Counted from the first letter of the stretch, positions 1 through 6,256 are shown. The stretch: 8,153 nt of DNA from Rickettsiales bacterium (GCA_947485035.1 CANKQN010000040.1:1-8153); one strand, 5' to 3'. Numbers and translations: made by a program. The notes: generated by a model from the sequence alone, not told the origin.

Positions 1-594
1 GACGCTGTTAAAATGGCAGGCTTTGATTTTGAAGTTTTAGCAGGCGAAGGTGCTTTTTATGGACCAAAATTGGAGTTCCAACTGACGGATGCAATTGGCA
101 GAAAATGGCAATGTGGAACAATTCAGCTGGATTATGTCCTTCCAGAAAGACTTGGTGCAAATTATATTGATTCAGATGGCTCAAAAAAACAGGCGGTAAT
201 GCTTCACAGGGCAATTCTTGGTTCGTTTGAACGATTCATCGGCATATTGATTGAAAACTTTGCAGGCAAGCTTCCACTTTGGATCAACCCAATTCACGCA
301 GTTGTATGTTCAATTTCGGAAAATACGGCAAAATATGCACAAACGGTTGCAAATGAGTTGAAATCAGCAGGAATTATTACCGAACTTGATAACTCATCTG
401 AAAAAATCAGTTATAAAATTCGTAAATATTCAACCCAAAAAACACCGTATATCATTACCGTTGGAAGGCAGGAGGAAGAAAATTCAACAATATCCGTTCG
501 AACAATTGGCAGCGAGGAAAGTCGTAATTATACCATTTCCCAATTTAAGGAATTAGTTCTTGGAAAAATTCAAAAAAGAGATTTAGACTACTAA
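1..594 (+). CDS. thrS: Threonine--tRNA ligase, C-terminal part (5' end outside window)
   Basis: Class II aminoacyl-tRNA synthetase that charges tRNA-Thr with threonine in the cytoplasm. Only the last 197 codons are present; the reading frame is open from base 1, so the gene begins upstream. The visible part starts in the catalytic core with the family block GEGAFYGPK, then WQCGTIQLD, then class II motif 3, [17 protein letters not shown]. The His of MLHRA corresponds to the third zinc ligand of ThrRS (H511 in E. coli). From about LPLWINP onward comes the C-terminal anticodon-binding domain (roughly 100 residues), including [17 protein letters not shown], the counterpart of the KIREHTLRRVPYMLVCG block of E. 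coli. The end matches the usual family length. The stop TAA is followed after 3 bases by the next start codon, so thrS and the permease are probably co-transcribed. Nothing looks broken. Confidence 0.97.
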   Translation, partial: DAVKMAGFDFEVLAGEGAFYGPKLEFQLTDAIGRKWQCGTIQLDYVLPERLGANYIDSDGSKKQAVMLHRAILGSFERFIGILIENFAGKLPLWINPIHAVVCSISENTAKYAQTVANELKSAGIITELDNSSEKISYKIRKYSTQKTPYIITVGRQEEENSTISVRTIGSEESRNYTISQFKELVLGKIQKRDLDY

Positions 595-597
595 AAA

Positions 598-1410
598 ATG
601 GATTTTCACGGCTTTGTTTCGCATCTTTTTGCTTCGGAAAATGTAATTCAATTCACGCTTTTCGTTGCAATTGTTTCATTTTTGATAGGAATTGCAGCGG
701 GATTTGTCGATTCTACAGTAGGAGGGGGAGGGCTCGTCGCCTTTCCGTGCCTTGCATTACTCGGCATGCCCCCGCACAATATTCTTGCAACAAGCAAGCT
801 TCAAGCCGTGTTTGGCACAACTGCCGCAACTTGGCATTTTCACAAACAAGGAATGATTGACGCAAAAAAATTTCTGCCATTTGCCTTTTTTCTAACTATG
901 ATATCCGCAATTATCGGCGTTTTTGTTTTAAGGCAAACTTCGGCGGATATGCTTGGAAAAATTGTGCCAATAATTATGCTTGGAATTTTGATATATAAAA
1001 TTGTCTGTTTTAATCATGGCAATGTGCAGTCACATTCATCAACAATGAAAGCACCAATTTTTATAATGATTTTCTGCACCATTCTTGGTTTCTATGATGG
1101 CTTTTTTGGCCCGGGCGTTGGCACATTTTGGATCTTCGCCCTCGTAACTTTCCTTGGTATGAACTCTCTACAAGCTTCCGCAAATGCAAAACTTTTAAAC
1201 CTTGCAAGTAACATTGGGGCGTTGGTTATTTTTATTCCAATGGGGCTGATATGCTACAAAATCGCCATATTAATGGGTCTTGGGCAAATAATAGGAGCAA
1301 AATTTGGCGTTCACATCAGCATAAAAAAAGGAGCAAAATTTATCAACACAATGTTCGTTATAATAATGTCTTTGATGGTGATTCGCATGTTTGCAAAGTA
1401 TTACCTTTGA
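598..1410 (+). CDS. TSUP (TauE/SafE) family membrane permease, YfcA-like
   Basis: A 270-residue integral inner-membrane protein of the TSUP family, whose studied members move small sulfur or organic anions such as sulfite and sulfoacetate. The substrate here is unknown. The two internal family repeats are both clear: GFVDSTVGGGGL (residues 35-46) followed by NILATSKLQA (61-70), and GFYDGFFGPGVGTF (164-177) followed by QASANAKLLN (192-201). This pairing and the length agree best with E. coli YfcA. Hydrophobic segments near residues 18-36, 44-57, 92-111, 117-136, 152-170, 177-188, 203-220 and 223-238 plus the C-terminal helix fit an eight- or nine-helix protein. The ATG is 3 bases after the thrS stop and has no clear ribosome binding site, so translation may depend on thrS. 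The pairing with thrS looks like operon sharing and not a pathway link. Confidence 0.9.
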   Translation: MDFHGFVSHLFASENVIQFTLFVAIVSFLIGIAAGFVDSTVGGGGLVAFPCLALLGMPPHNILATSKLQAVFGTTAATWHFHKQGMIDAKKFLPFAFFLTMISAIIGVFVLRQTSADMLGKIVPIIMLGILIYKIVCFNHGNVQSHSSTMKAPIFIMIFCTILGFYDGFFGPGVGTFWIFALVTFLGMNSLQASANAKLLNLASNIGALVIFIPMGLICYKIAILMGLGQIIGAKFGVHISIKKGAKFINTMFVIIMSLMVIRMFAKYYL

Positions 1411-1417
1411 TTTTCTC

Positions 1418-1443
1418 ACACCAGCTTTCATTCTATCTGGTGT
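1418..1443 (+). terminator. Stem-loop after the permease gene, possible terminator without U-tract
   Basis: A perfect 7-base inverted repeat, ACACCAG (1418-1424) and CTGGTGT (1437-1443), encloses a 12-base loop. It begins 8 bases after the permease stop. A T-run does not follow on the plus strand; the next 30 bases are A-rich instead. It may mark the 3' end of the thrS-permease transcript through RNA stability or a Rho-dependent process, but it is not a standard intrinsic terminator. Confidence 0.3.
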
Positions 1444-1446
1444 ATC

Positions 1447-1462
1447 ACTGTACTAGTACAGT
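1447..1462. promoter_or_regulatory. Perfect 16-base palindrome, candidate operator
   Basis: ACTGTACTAGTACAGT reads identically on both strands, with no mismatch. It lies 4 bases after the preceding hairpin and directly abuts TATAAC (1462-1467), which could serve as a -10 element, although no good -35 sits at the right distance. A palindrome at a promoter-like position upstream of the ygfZ operon suggests binding of a dimeric regulator; a transcript structure is the alternative. No regulator can be named. Confidence 0.3.
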
Positions 1463-1519
1463 ATAACAAAAATAAAAAAAGAAAAAATTTATTATACGCA
1501 TTATTAGCAAAAATAAAGC

Positions 1520-1548
1520 TTGAAAAAAAATTAATATCAGGTTTGAAT
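1520..1548 (+). promoter_or_regulatory. Weak sigma70-type promoter candidate for the ygfZ operon
   Basis: TTGAAA (1520-1525) and TTGAAT (1543-1548) are separated by 17 bases and match the -35 and -10 consensus at five and four of six positions. Transcription would start about 15 bases before the ATG chosen for ygfZ. In DNA this A+T-rich such matches arise by chance, so this is only the best candidate in the spacer. Confidence 0.25.
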
Positions 1549-1569
1549 TTATTAATTGATGCTGGAAAT

Positions 1570-2322
1570 ATGAACTATCTTGAAGATTTTGCAATAATTC
1601 AACTGCAAGGCAGCGATGCTATCAAAATACTTCATAATCTTGCAACAAATTCAATTCATGAAAGAGATTTTTCCACAACATACACATGCATTCTCACACC
1701 AAATGGAAGGTTTATGTTCGATTTTCACCTCATTCAACAAAATTTGCAAAAATATATCGCAATTAATAAAAATTTTCAGGAAGATTTCATAAAATACATT
1801 TCAATGTATAAAATGTCCGCAGATTTACACCTTGAAAAAACGTCACTAAAACTTCAACATTCCTTCGCAAAAATTGATGGATTTTTAGCAGACTCCCGAA
1901 GCCAGAAGTTGGGTTTTTACGCAATTAAGGAAGCGGGAAATTTTGATGCTACGACAGTATACAACGCCAACAGAATTTCCCTGAAAATTGCCGATGGTTT
2001 CTGGGATTTAACACAAAAAGAATCAATCATTCTTGATTACGGATTTGACAACCTCAATGCAATTTCCTATACAAAAGGGTGTTATTTGGGGCAAGAATTA
2101 ATTTCTCGCACCAAGCACACTGGGGTTTTAAGGAAGAAAGTCTGTGGATTGAAGTCTCAAAATGACCTTACAAAAGGCGTTGATATTTTCCAAAACGATG
2201 AAAAAGTTGGCAAGGTTTTAGGGGGATTTAACGGTGAGTATCTTGCGTTGGTGAACTTTGAAAGGGCGAATTTTGACACACAATTCGCAGTTGAAAACAT
2301 CAATGTTGTGGTTGTGCAATGA
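1570..2322 (+). CDS. ygfZ: YgfZ/GcvT-like tetrahydrofolate-binding Fe-S cluster maturation protein
   Basis: A 250-residue member of the YgfZ/IBA57 branch of the GcvT-like fold. These proteins help assemble or repair [4Fe-4S] enzymes in a folate-dependent way, in the cytoplasm. The hallmark KGCYLGQE is present (residues 169-176 from this start) with its invariant cysteine encoded at 2080-2082, followed by LISRTKHTG. The N-terminus, AIIQLQGSDAIKILHNLATNSI, matches the usual beginning in which a VxGxDA block precedes LxTNDI. An in-frame TTG at 1543 would add nine residues with no family counterpart; I chose the ATG at 1570 because it places the start just ahead of the conserved first strand. The C-terminal barrel domain is short but complete (GKVLGGFNGEYLALVNFER). 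Its stop overlaps the yidD start (ATGA), which indicates translational coupling. Confidence 0.9.
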   Translation: MNYLEDFAIIQLQGSDAIKILHNLATNSIHERDFSTTYTCILTPNGRFMFDFHLIQQNLQKYIAINKNFQEDFIKYISMYKMSADLHLEKTSLKLQHSFAKIDGFLADSRSQKLGFYAIKEAGNFDATTVYNANRISLKIADGFWDLTQKESIILDYGFDNLNAISYTKGCYLGQELISRTKHTGVLRKKVCGLKSQNDLTKGVDIFQNDEKVGKVLGGFNGEYLALVNFERANFDTQFAVENINVVVVQ

Positions 2323-2549
2323 GGTATTGTTCAAAATTTTTCATAACACTATTCATAATTCCAATATACTTCTACAAATTTTTCATAAGCCCATTTCTTG
2401 GAAAACAGTGTAATTTCTATCCAACGTGTTCAACTTACGCAATTGAAGCTGTGCGAAAATATGGTGTGATTAAGGGCGGAAAAAAAGCGACACTTCGCAT
2501 AATAAAATGCAATCCGTTCAATAAAGAATTCAAGCACGATCAGCCATGA
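2319..2549 (+). CDS. yidD: Membrane protein insertion efficiency factor YidD
   Basis: A 76-residue protein of the YidD family (DUF37/haemolytic domain), membrane-associated and thought to aid YidC-dependent insertion of inner-membrane proteins. The core ISPFLGKQCNFYPTCSTYA (residues 23-41) is diagnostic; it is followed by IEAVRKYGVIKGG and by a third cysteine at 64 in the IKCNPF block. The N-terminal 22 residues are hydrophobic and aromatic, as in other members. The usual glycine-rich HPxxxGGxDPVP tail is changed to NPFNKEFKHDQP, so the C-terminus is divergent. In many bacteria yidD sits between rnpA and yidC; here it is instead coupled by ATGA overlaps to ygfZ upstream and to an ABC-ATPase-like gene downstream, so all three are probably made from one message. 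Confidence 0.93.
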   Translation: MRYCSKFFITLFIIPIYFYKFFISPFLGKQCNFYPTCSTYAIEAVRKYGVIKGGKKATLRIIKCNPFNKEFKHDQP

Positions 2550-3121
2550 TAACATTCAATAACTTCAAATTTCATGAAAATTCACAAATTGTGGATATAA
2601 CAATTCCACAGTCTTCCGTTGTTTATATTCAAAATTGTGATACCAATATCTTTGTCCAAAAGCCGTTTTCCGGCGAAATTTTATTTAAAGATTTTCCAAT
2701 TCAACATGCGATGAAGTCTTTTTTAAAGAATATTTTTTATTATTTCTCGCCCGAAATGATGTTTGAAAATATGACGGCAGTGAAAAATATCAAACAATTT
2801 GCAAATTTTTTTGATAGAAAGATTATTTGGCATGTGCCACTTGCATATTTTGAAATTGAAGAAAAAGCGTGGAATGAAAAGGTTAAAAATCTTGACGAAC
2901 AGGTAAAGCTATGCTTGTGTTATGGGGCAATTTTGCTTTTTCACGGCACGGTTTGCTTGGTGAATGTTGCGCAAAATCTTAGCCCAAAAAACACGGAAAA
3001 ACTTGCGGGATTGTTGGTTTCTCGTGCAAATTACGGCAAGGATATTGTGTTTTACTGCGGGCGAAAACTTGAAATTGAAAAAGAAATTGTGATTAATTTA
3101 CAAAATTCACTTGACAAATAA
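2546..3121 (+). CDS. Degenerate ABC-transporter ATPase-like protein (CcmA-like), function unknown
   Basis: A 191-residue protein without an obvious family match by motif. Its layout follows a small ABC ATPase such as the haem exporter subunit CcmA, which is close to the same length. In order: IPQSSVVYIQ where an ABC protein has the strand before the P-loop, then FSGEILFKDFPI (41-52) resembling the SGEIxxxGxxI strand, MTAVKNIKQFANFF (76-89) resembling LTxxENLxFxxxF, NLDEQVKLCLCYGAILL (115-131) in the place of the LSxGQ signature and its helix, CLVNVAQNLS (137-146) in the place of Walker B and the D-loop, and YGKDIVFYC where the H-loop strand ends. No GxxGxGK[ST] Walker A is present, the signature glycine is lost and the Walker B acidic pair is N/V. 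It therefore should not hydrolyse ATP. The frame is intact and coupled to yidD by ATGA, which argues for a retained product. The family assignment is my inference. Confidence 0.5.
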   Translation: MITFNNFKFHENSQIVDITIPQSSVVYIQNCDTNIFVQKPFSGEILFKDFPIQHAMKSFLKNIFYYFSPEMMFENMTAVKNIKQFANFFDRKIIWHVPLAYFEIEEKAWNEKVKNLDEQVKLCLCYGAILLFHGTVCLVNVAQNLSPKNTEKLAGLLVSRANYGKDIVFYCGRKLEIEKEIVINLQNSLDK

Positions 3122-3168
3122 AAAATCTTTTTTCAAAAGCTGAATGCTAAAAAACTTAATTTTAAAAA

Positions 3169-3618
3169 ATGCGCCCTAATTCTTTTAATGATACTGAATT
3201 TGTGTATATTAAACACACTGACAGAAAGTGGTACATCATCGATGCTGCGTCAGCTCCACTAGGAAAAATAGCCGTTCAAGTTGCAAATATCTTACGCGGA
3301 AAACACAAAGTGTCCTTTACGCCGAATTCCGACAATGGTGATTATGTGATAATTATCAACGCGAAAGATGTGGTATTTACAGGTAAAAAATTGAACGAAA
3401 AAGAATATTGGTATCACACTGGTTTCGTTGGAGGTGAAAAAACAGTTACCCCACGAGAAGCGATCAGAAAAGGCGTTATGTCAAAATACATTCGTAAAAC
3501 AGTTCGTGGAATGGTTCCAAATGGACCACTTGGCAATGCACAATTTGCAAAACTATTTGTATATGAGGACGCAACTCACAAACATGAAGCACAAAAACCT
3601 GAAATCTTAAAAATATAA
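3169..3618 (+). CDS. rplM: 50S ribosomal protein L13 (uL13)
   Basis: A 149-residue large-subunit ribosomal protein, an early-assembling protein that binds 23S rRNA. It aligns along its whole length with E. coli L13 (142 residues): RKWYIIDAASAPLGKIA, LRGKHKVSFTPNSDNGDYV, VVFTGKK, then YWYHTGFVGGEK and the C-terminal MVPNGPLGNAQFAKLFVYEDATHKHEAQKP. A few extra residues lie at the N-terminus (RPNSFNDTEFV), common in alphaproteobacterial L13. No Shine-Dalgarno sequence precedes the ATG; the 16 bases before it are only A, T and one C. A TTGACA lies at 3111-3116 but lacks a suitable -10. The gene ends TAA TAG and rpsI begins 5 bases after the first stop codon, the common rplM-rpsI pairing. Confidence 0.97.
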   Translation: MRPNSFNDTEFVYIKHTDRKWYIIDAASAPLGKIAVQVANILRGKHKVSFTPNSDNGDYVIIINAKDVVFTGKKLNEKEYWYHTGFVGGEKTVTPREAIRKGVMSKYIRKTVRGMVPNGPLGNAQFAKLFVYEDATHKHEAQKPEILKI

Positions 3619-3623
3619 TAGGT

Positions 3624-4031
3624 ATGAACAAAGCTAAAGAATTGGTATCGCACCACGCAACAGGCAACAAAAAAACATCAGTTGCCTCAGTTACAATTTC
3701 TAAATCTGAAAACCACTCATTCACAATCAATGGAAGAGATGGCTACGAATATCTTGGATCTTACAATGTAATGACGGCACTATTCGCATTCACATCTACA
3801 AACACTTCTTTTGATGGTTTTTCAATAAATGTTAAAGCGCACGGCGGTGGAGTTTCTTCACAATCTTACGCTATCAGACACGCAATCTCAAAAATTCTAG
3901 CAGGTTTTTCCGAAGAGCTTAAGTCTACAATCAAAAGTCTGGGACTTCTAACAAGAGATGCCCGCATTGTTGAGCGTAAAAAACCGGGTCTAAGAAAAGC
4001 GAGAAGAAAAGAACAATTCTCAAAACGTTAA
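3624..4031 (+). CDS. rpsI: 30S ribosomal protein S9 (uS9)
   Basis: A 135-residue small-subunit protein of the 30S head. Recognisable blocks are the N-terminal [12 protein letters not shown] (normally ATGRRKxSVARV), the central [20 protein letters not shown], then [21 protein letters not shown] and the C-terminal EQFSKR. The final Ser-Lys-Arg tail reaches the P-site tRNA in known ribosomes and is kept exactly. Length is normal. The start ATG is 5 bases after the L13 stop with no spaced purine-rich binding site (GG lies too near the start), so coupling to rplM is likely. The stop is a tandem in-frame TAA TAG. The gene that follows 10 bases later is rpsM, an unusual neighbour for rpsI in this orientation. 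Confidence 0.97.
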   Translation: MNKAKELVSHHATGNKKTSVASVTISKSENHSFTINGRDGYEYLGSYNVMTALFAFTSTNTSFDGFSINVKAHGGGVSSQSYAIRHAISKILAGFSEELKSTIKSLGLLTRDARIVERKKPGLRKARRKEQFSKR

Positions 4032-4041
4032 TAGTATTATT

Positions 4042-4494
4042 ATGACAGCAGTGAAAAATACAGATAAAAAATTTGAAAATAAAAAGCCAGTTGAAGCTCA
4101 AGCTCCTCAAGGAAAGCAAGCCAAGATTAGACTTGGTGCTCCAACATCTGTTCGTATCGCAGGTGTTGAAATGCTTAACAAAAGACTTGTTATAGCATTG
4201 ACATACATTCACGGTATCGGTCTAACAACATCAAAGCACATTTGTGCAACACTTGGAATTTCTGAGGACATTCGTGTTCCAGACATTACCGATATTCAAC
4301 TTGCTGCAATTCGTGATTTTATCGTAAAAAATTACACAGTTGAAGGTGATCGCAGAAAAGAAGTTGTGGATGCAATAAAATCACTTATATCAAAAGGAAC
4401 TTACAGAGGGTCAAGACACAGAAAAGGTCTTCCTGTTCGTGGTCAAAACACTAAAACAAATGCTAAAACACGTAAAAAAAGAGGTAAAAAATAA
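4042..4494 (+). CDS. rpsM: 30S ribosomal protein S13 (uS13), N-terminally extended
   Basis: A 150-residue version of S13, a 30S head protein that contacts the 50S subunit through intersubunit bridges. The standard protein starts at [20 protein letters not shown] (residue 37 onward) and continues through [16 protein letters not shown], the middle helices, [20 protein letters not shown] and the basic tail. Normal S13 has about 118-125 residues. Here about 36 extra residues rich in Lys, Gln, Ala and Pro come first. No ATG, GTG or TTG lies immediately before the VRIAG block, so the longer start is the only sensible choice, though no Shine-Dalgarno sequence supports it. Three in-frame TAA codons end the gene. 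In most alphaproteobacteria secY and adk precede rpsM; here rplM-rpsI do. Confidence 0.95.
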   Translation: MTAVKNTDKKFENKKPVEAQAPQGKQAKIRLGAPTSVRIAGVEMLNKRLVIALTYIHGIGLTTSKHICATLGISEDIRVPDITDIQLAAIRDFIVKNYTVEGDRRKEVVDAIKSLISKGTYRGSRHRKGLPVRGQNTKTNAKTRKKRGKK

Positions 4495-4505
4495 TAATAA
4501 CTACC

Positions 4506-4928
4506 ATGAAAAATAAAGCGATTACCAAAAAAAAAGACACACGCAAACTTCAAGATGTTCAAGTCGTGAATGTATGCATTAAGTCTACATTCAACAACAT
4601 TATTCTTTCAATCACAACTCAGTCTGGTGCTGTATTGTTTCAAGCTTCTGCTGGTTCTTCGGGATTTAAAGGTCCTAAAAAATCTACACCTTATGCTGGT
4701 CAAGTTGTTGGGGAAAAGGCTCGTGCATGGTTGCTTGCAAACAGCATTAAAGCAGCTTCAATTATATTGAAAGGTCCAAACTCGTCAAGAGAATCTGCTG
4801 TAAAAGCACTCGCAAATCAATCTGAAACAGTTGGCAAAAACGGACAATCGTATGTAATAACATTGCTATCAGATGCAACGCCAATCCCGCACAACGGTTG
4901 CAGATCAAGAAAAATCAGAAAAGTATAG
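4506..4928 (+). CDS. rpsK: 30S ribosomal protein S11 (uS11)
   Basis: A 140-residue small-subunit protein of the 30S platform, near the mRNA exit and the Shine-Dalgarno helix. Family blocks: VCIKSTFNNIILSITTQSG, SAGSSGFKGPKKSTPYAGQV, LKGPNSSRESAVKAL, and the highly conserved end DATPIPHNGCRSRKIRKV. The length is slightly above the usual 129 because of a Lys-rich N-terminal tail (KNKAITKKKDTRK). Between VKAL and the C-terminal block the sequence NQSETVGKNGQSYVITLLS is more divergent than usual. The ATG stands 11 bases after the rpsM stop without a Shine-Dalgarno motif. The gene ends in a single TAG, unlike its neighbours with tandem stops. The direct rpsM-rpsK-rpoA order, without rpsD, is typical of Proteobacteria of the alpha class. 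Confidence 0.97.
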   Translation: MKNKAITKKKDTRKLQDVQVVNVCIKSTFNNIILSITTQSGAVLFQASAGSSGFKGPKKSTPYAGQVVGEKARAWLLANSIKAASIILKGPNSSRESAVKALANQSETVGKNGQSYVITLLSDATPIPHNGCRSRKIRKV

Positions 4929-4943
4929 TTTTTATTAATAAGC

Positions 4944-5999
4944 ATGTCAGAAAAACTTGATATATACAAGAATATTATATTTCCCGAAAATCTTTCTTGT
5001 ACATCGCATGTAAAAGATGTTAAGGAAACATTCTCAATGTACCCTATTCAAAAAGGTTACGGAACAACAATTGGTAACTCTCTTAGAAGAGTTTTGCTTT
5101 CAAGCGTTGAAGGCAATTCCGTATCATATATTAAGTCTGATGGACTGGACAGTGAATATTCTGCAATTGATGGGATTACACAAGATTGCTTCGCAGTACT
5201 TGTGAGTCTTAAAAAGCTTGCCGTAAAAATGGATTGCAACACCGCTACACTTGTGTTAAAAATTGGTAAATCTGGCAAAGTTACAGCTCGCGATATTCAA
5301 TGCCCTTCAAATGTTTCAATCGCAAACCCTGAAATGGAAATATGCACTTCAACAGGTACACGCTCATTTGAAATTGAAATTGGCGTTGAAAAAGGACTTG
5401 GCGTTAAAATGGTTGACCCAAAAAGATACTCAGCAAACACAATTTATGTTGACCAATTCTTCTCTCCAATTGAAAAAGTTGGAATTTCAATCACAAACGC
5501 AGTTTCTGGTGATTCCGTAGAAAATGATCGCCTTGATATAACAATTGAAACAAATGGCTCAATTACGCCAAAGGTTGCACTTGGTCATGCCGCTTATATC
5601 TTCAGACAATTTATGTCAATTTGCGTTGATTTCGAAGAAAAAAACATCACACAAAGAACATCAACCTTGAAAGCAGTCACTGCTTCATTTGACTACACCG
5701 ATCTTTTTAACAAAAGAGTTTCCGACCTTGAGCTTTCAGTTCGCTCAAGCAACTGTCTTACAAATGAAAACATTCACTACATCGGACAGCTTGTTCAAAG
5801 AAGTGAATCTGACATTATAAAAACTCCAAACTTTGGAAGAAAATCCCTTGATGAGATTAAAAATGTTCTAGTGGAAATTGGTCTAAGTTTCGATATGAAT
5901 GTTGGCTCTTGGAAAACGCCTGATTCCACAGACGAAACATCTGAAGGTTCAATGAAAGAGTTTGAAGGTAAAAAATTGCGTGGTGCAAAAGTAAAATAA
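4944..5999 (+). CDS. rpoA: DNA-directed RNA polymerase subunit alpha
   Basis: A 351-residue alpha subunit, the dimer scaffold for beta and beta' and the binder of UP elements and activators. The N-terminal assembly domain has [17 protein letters not shown] (38-54) and [11 protein letters not shown]. The C-terminal domain spans about 258-318 ([39 protein letters not shown]). The DNA-contacting residues known in E. coli are all present at an offset of two: R267, N270, C271, G298, K300, S301 and E304, so UP-element recognition should be conserved. The motif wording resembles alphaproteobacterial RpoA. After residue 320 a polar tail (about 30 residues, acidic then basic, ending RGAKVK) extends beyond the domain. 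It ends in tandem TAA TAA. No Shine-Dalgarno sequence is visible before the ATG. Confidence 0.98.
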   Translation: MSEKLDIYKNIIFPENLSCTSHVKDVKETFSMYPIQKGYGTTIGNSLRRVLLSSVEGNSVSYIKSDGLDSEYSAIDGITQDCFAVLVSLKKLAVKMDCNTATLVLKIGKSGKVTARDIQCPSNVSIANPEMEICTSTGTRSFEIEIGVEKGLGVKMVDPKRYSANTIYVDQFFSPIEKVGISITNAVSGDSVENDRLDITIETNGSITPKVALGHAAYIFRQFMSICVDFEEKNITQRTSTLKAVTASFDYTDLFNKRVSDLELSVRSSNCLTNENIHYIGQLVQRSESDIIKTPNFGRKSLDEIKNVLVEIGLSFDMNVGSWKTPDSTDETSEGSMKEFEGKKLRGAKVK

Positions 6000-6017
6000 T
6001 AATTTTTCTATAAAAAT

Positions 6018-6251
6018 ATGGCTGGTGCAAAAGGTGGAGCAAAAGGTGCAAAAACCGCTTCAAAAAACAACCCTACATCTCGTGGTTCGCAAGTAAAAAT
6101 GTATTTTCAGGGTCAAGAAGTTATACCTTCGAAATTCATTGGAACACACACTGGACAAGGTGTCTACATGGCAATCACAAATTCATCTGGAGATATGATG
6201 CTTGATTCTAACGGCAACCCATTCAAGTGGGATCTTGCTCAACCACAATAA
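6018..6251 (+). CDS. Small basic-tailed protein of unknown function, occupying the rplQ position
   Basis: A 77-residue protein that I do not recognise. Residues 1-25 are a flexible Gly/Ala/Lys/Ser tail with a repeated GAK unit. Residues 26-77 look like one small beta-rich domain: VKMYFQGQEVIPSKFIG, HTGQGVYMAIT, then DMMLDSNGNPFKWDLAQ, where the DSNGNP turn and the alternating hydrophobics suggest a hairpin. It has no membrane segment, signal peptide or cysteine. It starts 18 bases after the rpoA stop and in the same reading frame, and it is followed at once by the operon terminator, so it is almost surely co-transcribed with rpoA. This is where L17 (rplQ) normally lies, but it shows no similarity to L17. 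A role in nucleic-acid or ribosome binding would be a guess from the basic tail and context. Intact frame and operon place support it being a real gene. Confidence 0.8.
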   Translation: MAGAKGGAKGAKTASKNNPTSRGSQVKMYFQGQEVIPSKFIGTHTGQGVYMAITNSSGDMMLDSNGNPFKWDLAQPQ

Positions 6252-6256
6252 TTTCT

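Noticed and set aside
1411..1542. A tRNA or small structured RNA in the spacer
   Set aside because: No cloverleaf, T-loop or anticodon arm can be drawn; only one short stem and one palindrome are present.
1543..1569. TTG start giving ygfZ nine more residues
   Set aside because: The added residues have no family counterpart and the ATG at 1570 lies at the expected beginning of the conserved domain.
3111..3116. A perfect TTGACA -35 hexamer ahead of rplM
   Set aside because: No TATAAT-like hexamer lies 15-19 bases downstream (the positions hold TCAAAA/CAAAAG-like sequence), and the hexamer sits inside the last codons of the preceding gene, so I do not call it a promoter.
3127..3139. CTTTT-TTC-AAAAG hairpin as terminator between the ABC-like gene and rplM
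   Set aside because: The stem is five base pairs, four of them A-T, with a three-base loop and no T-run after it; it is too weak to support.
5057..5278. Minus-strand open frame inside rpoA
   Set aside because: It is antisense to the highly conserved alpha N-terminal domain and has no independent support.
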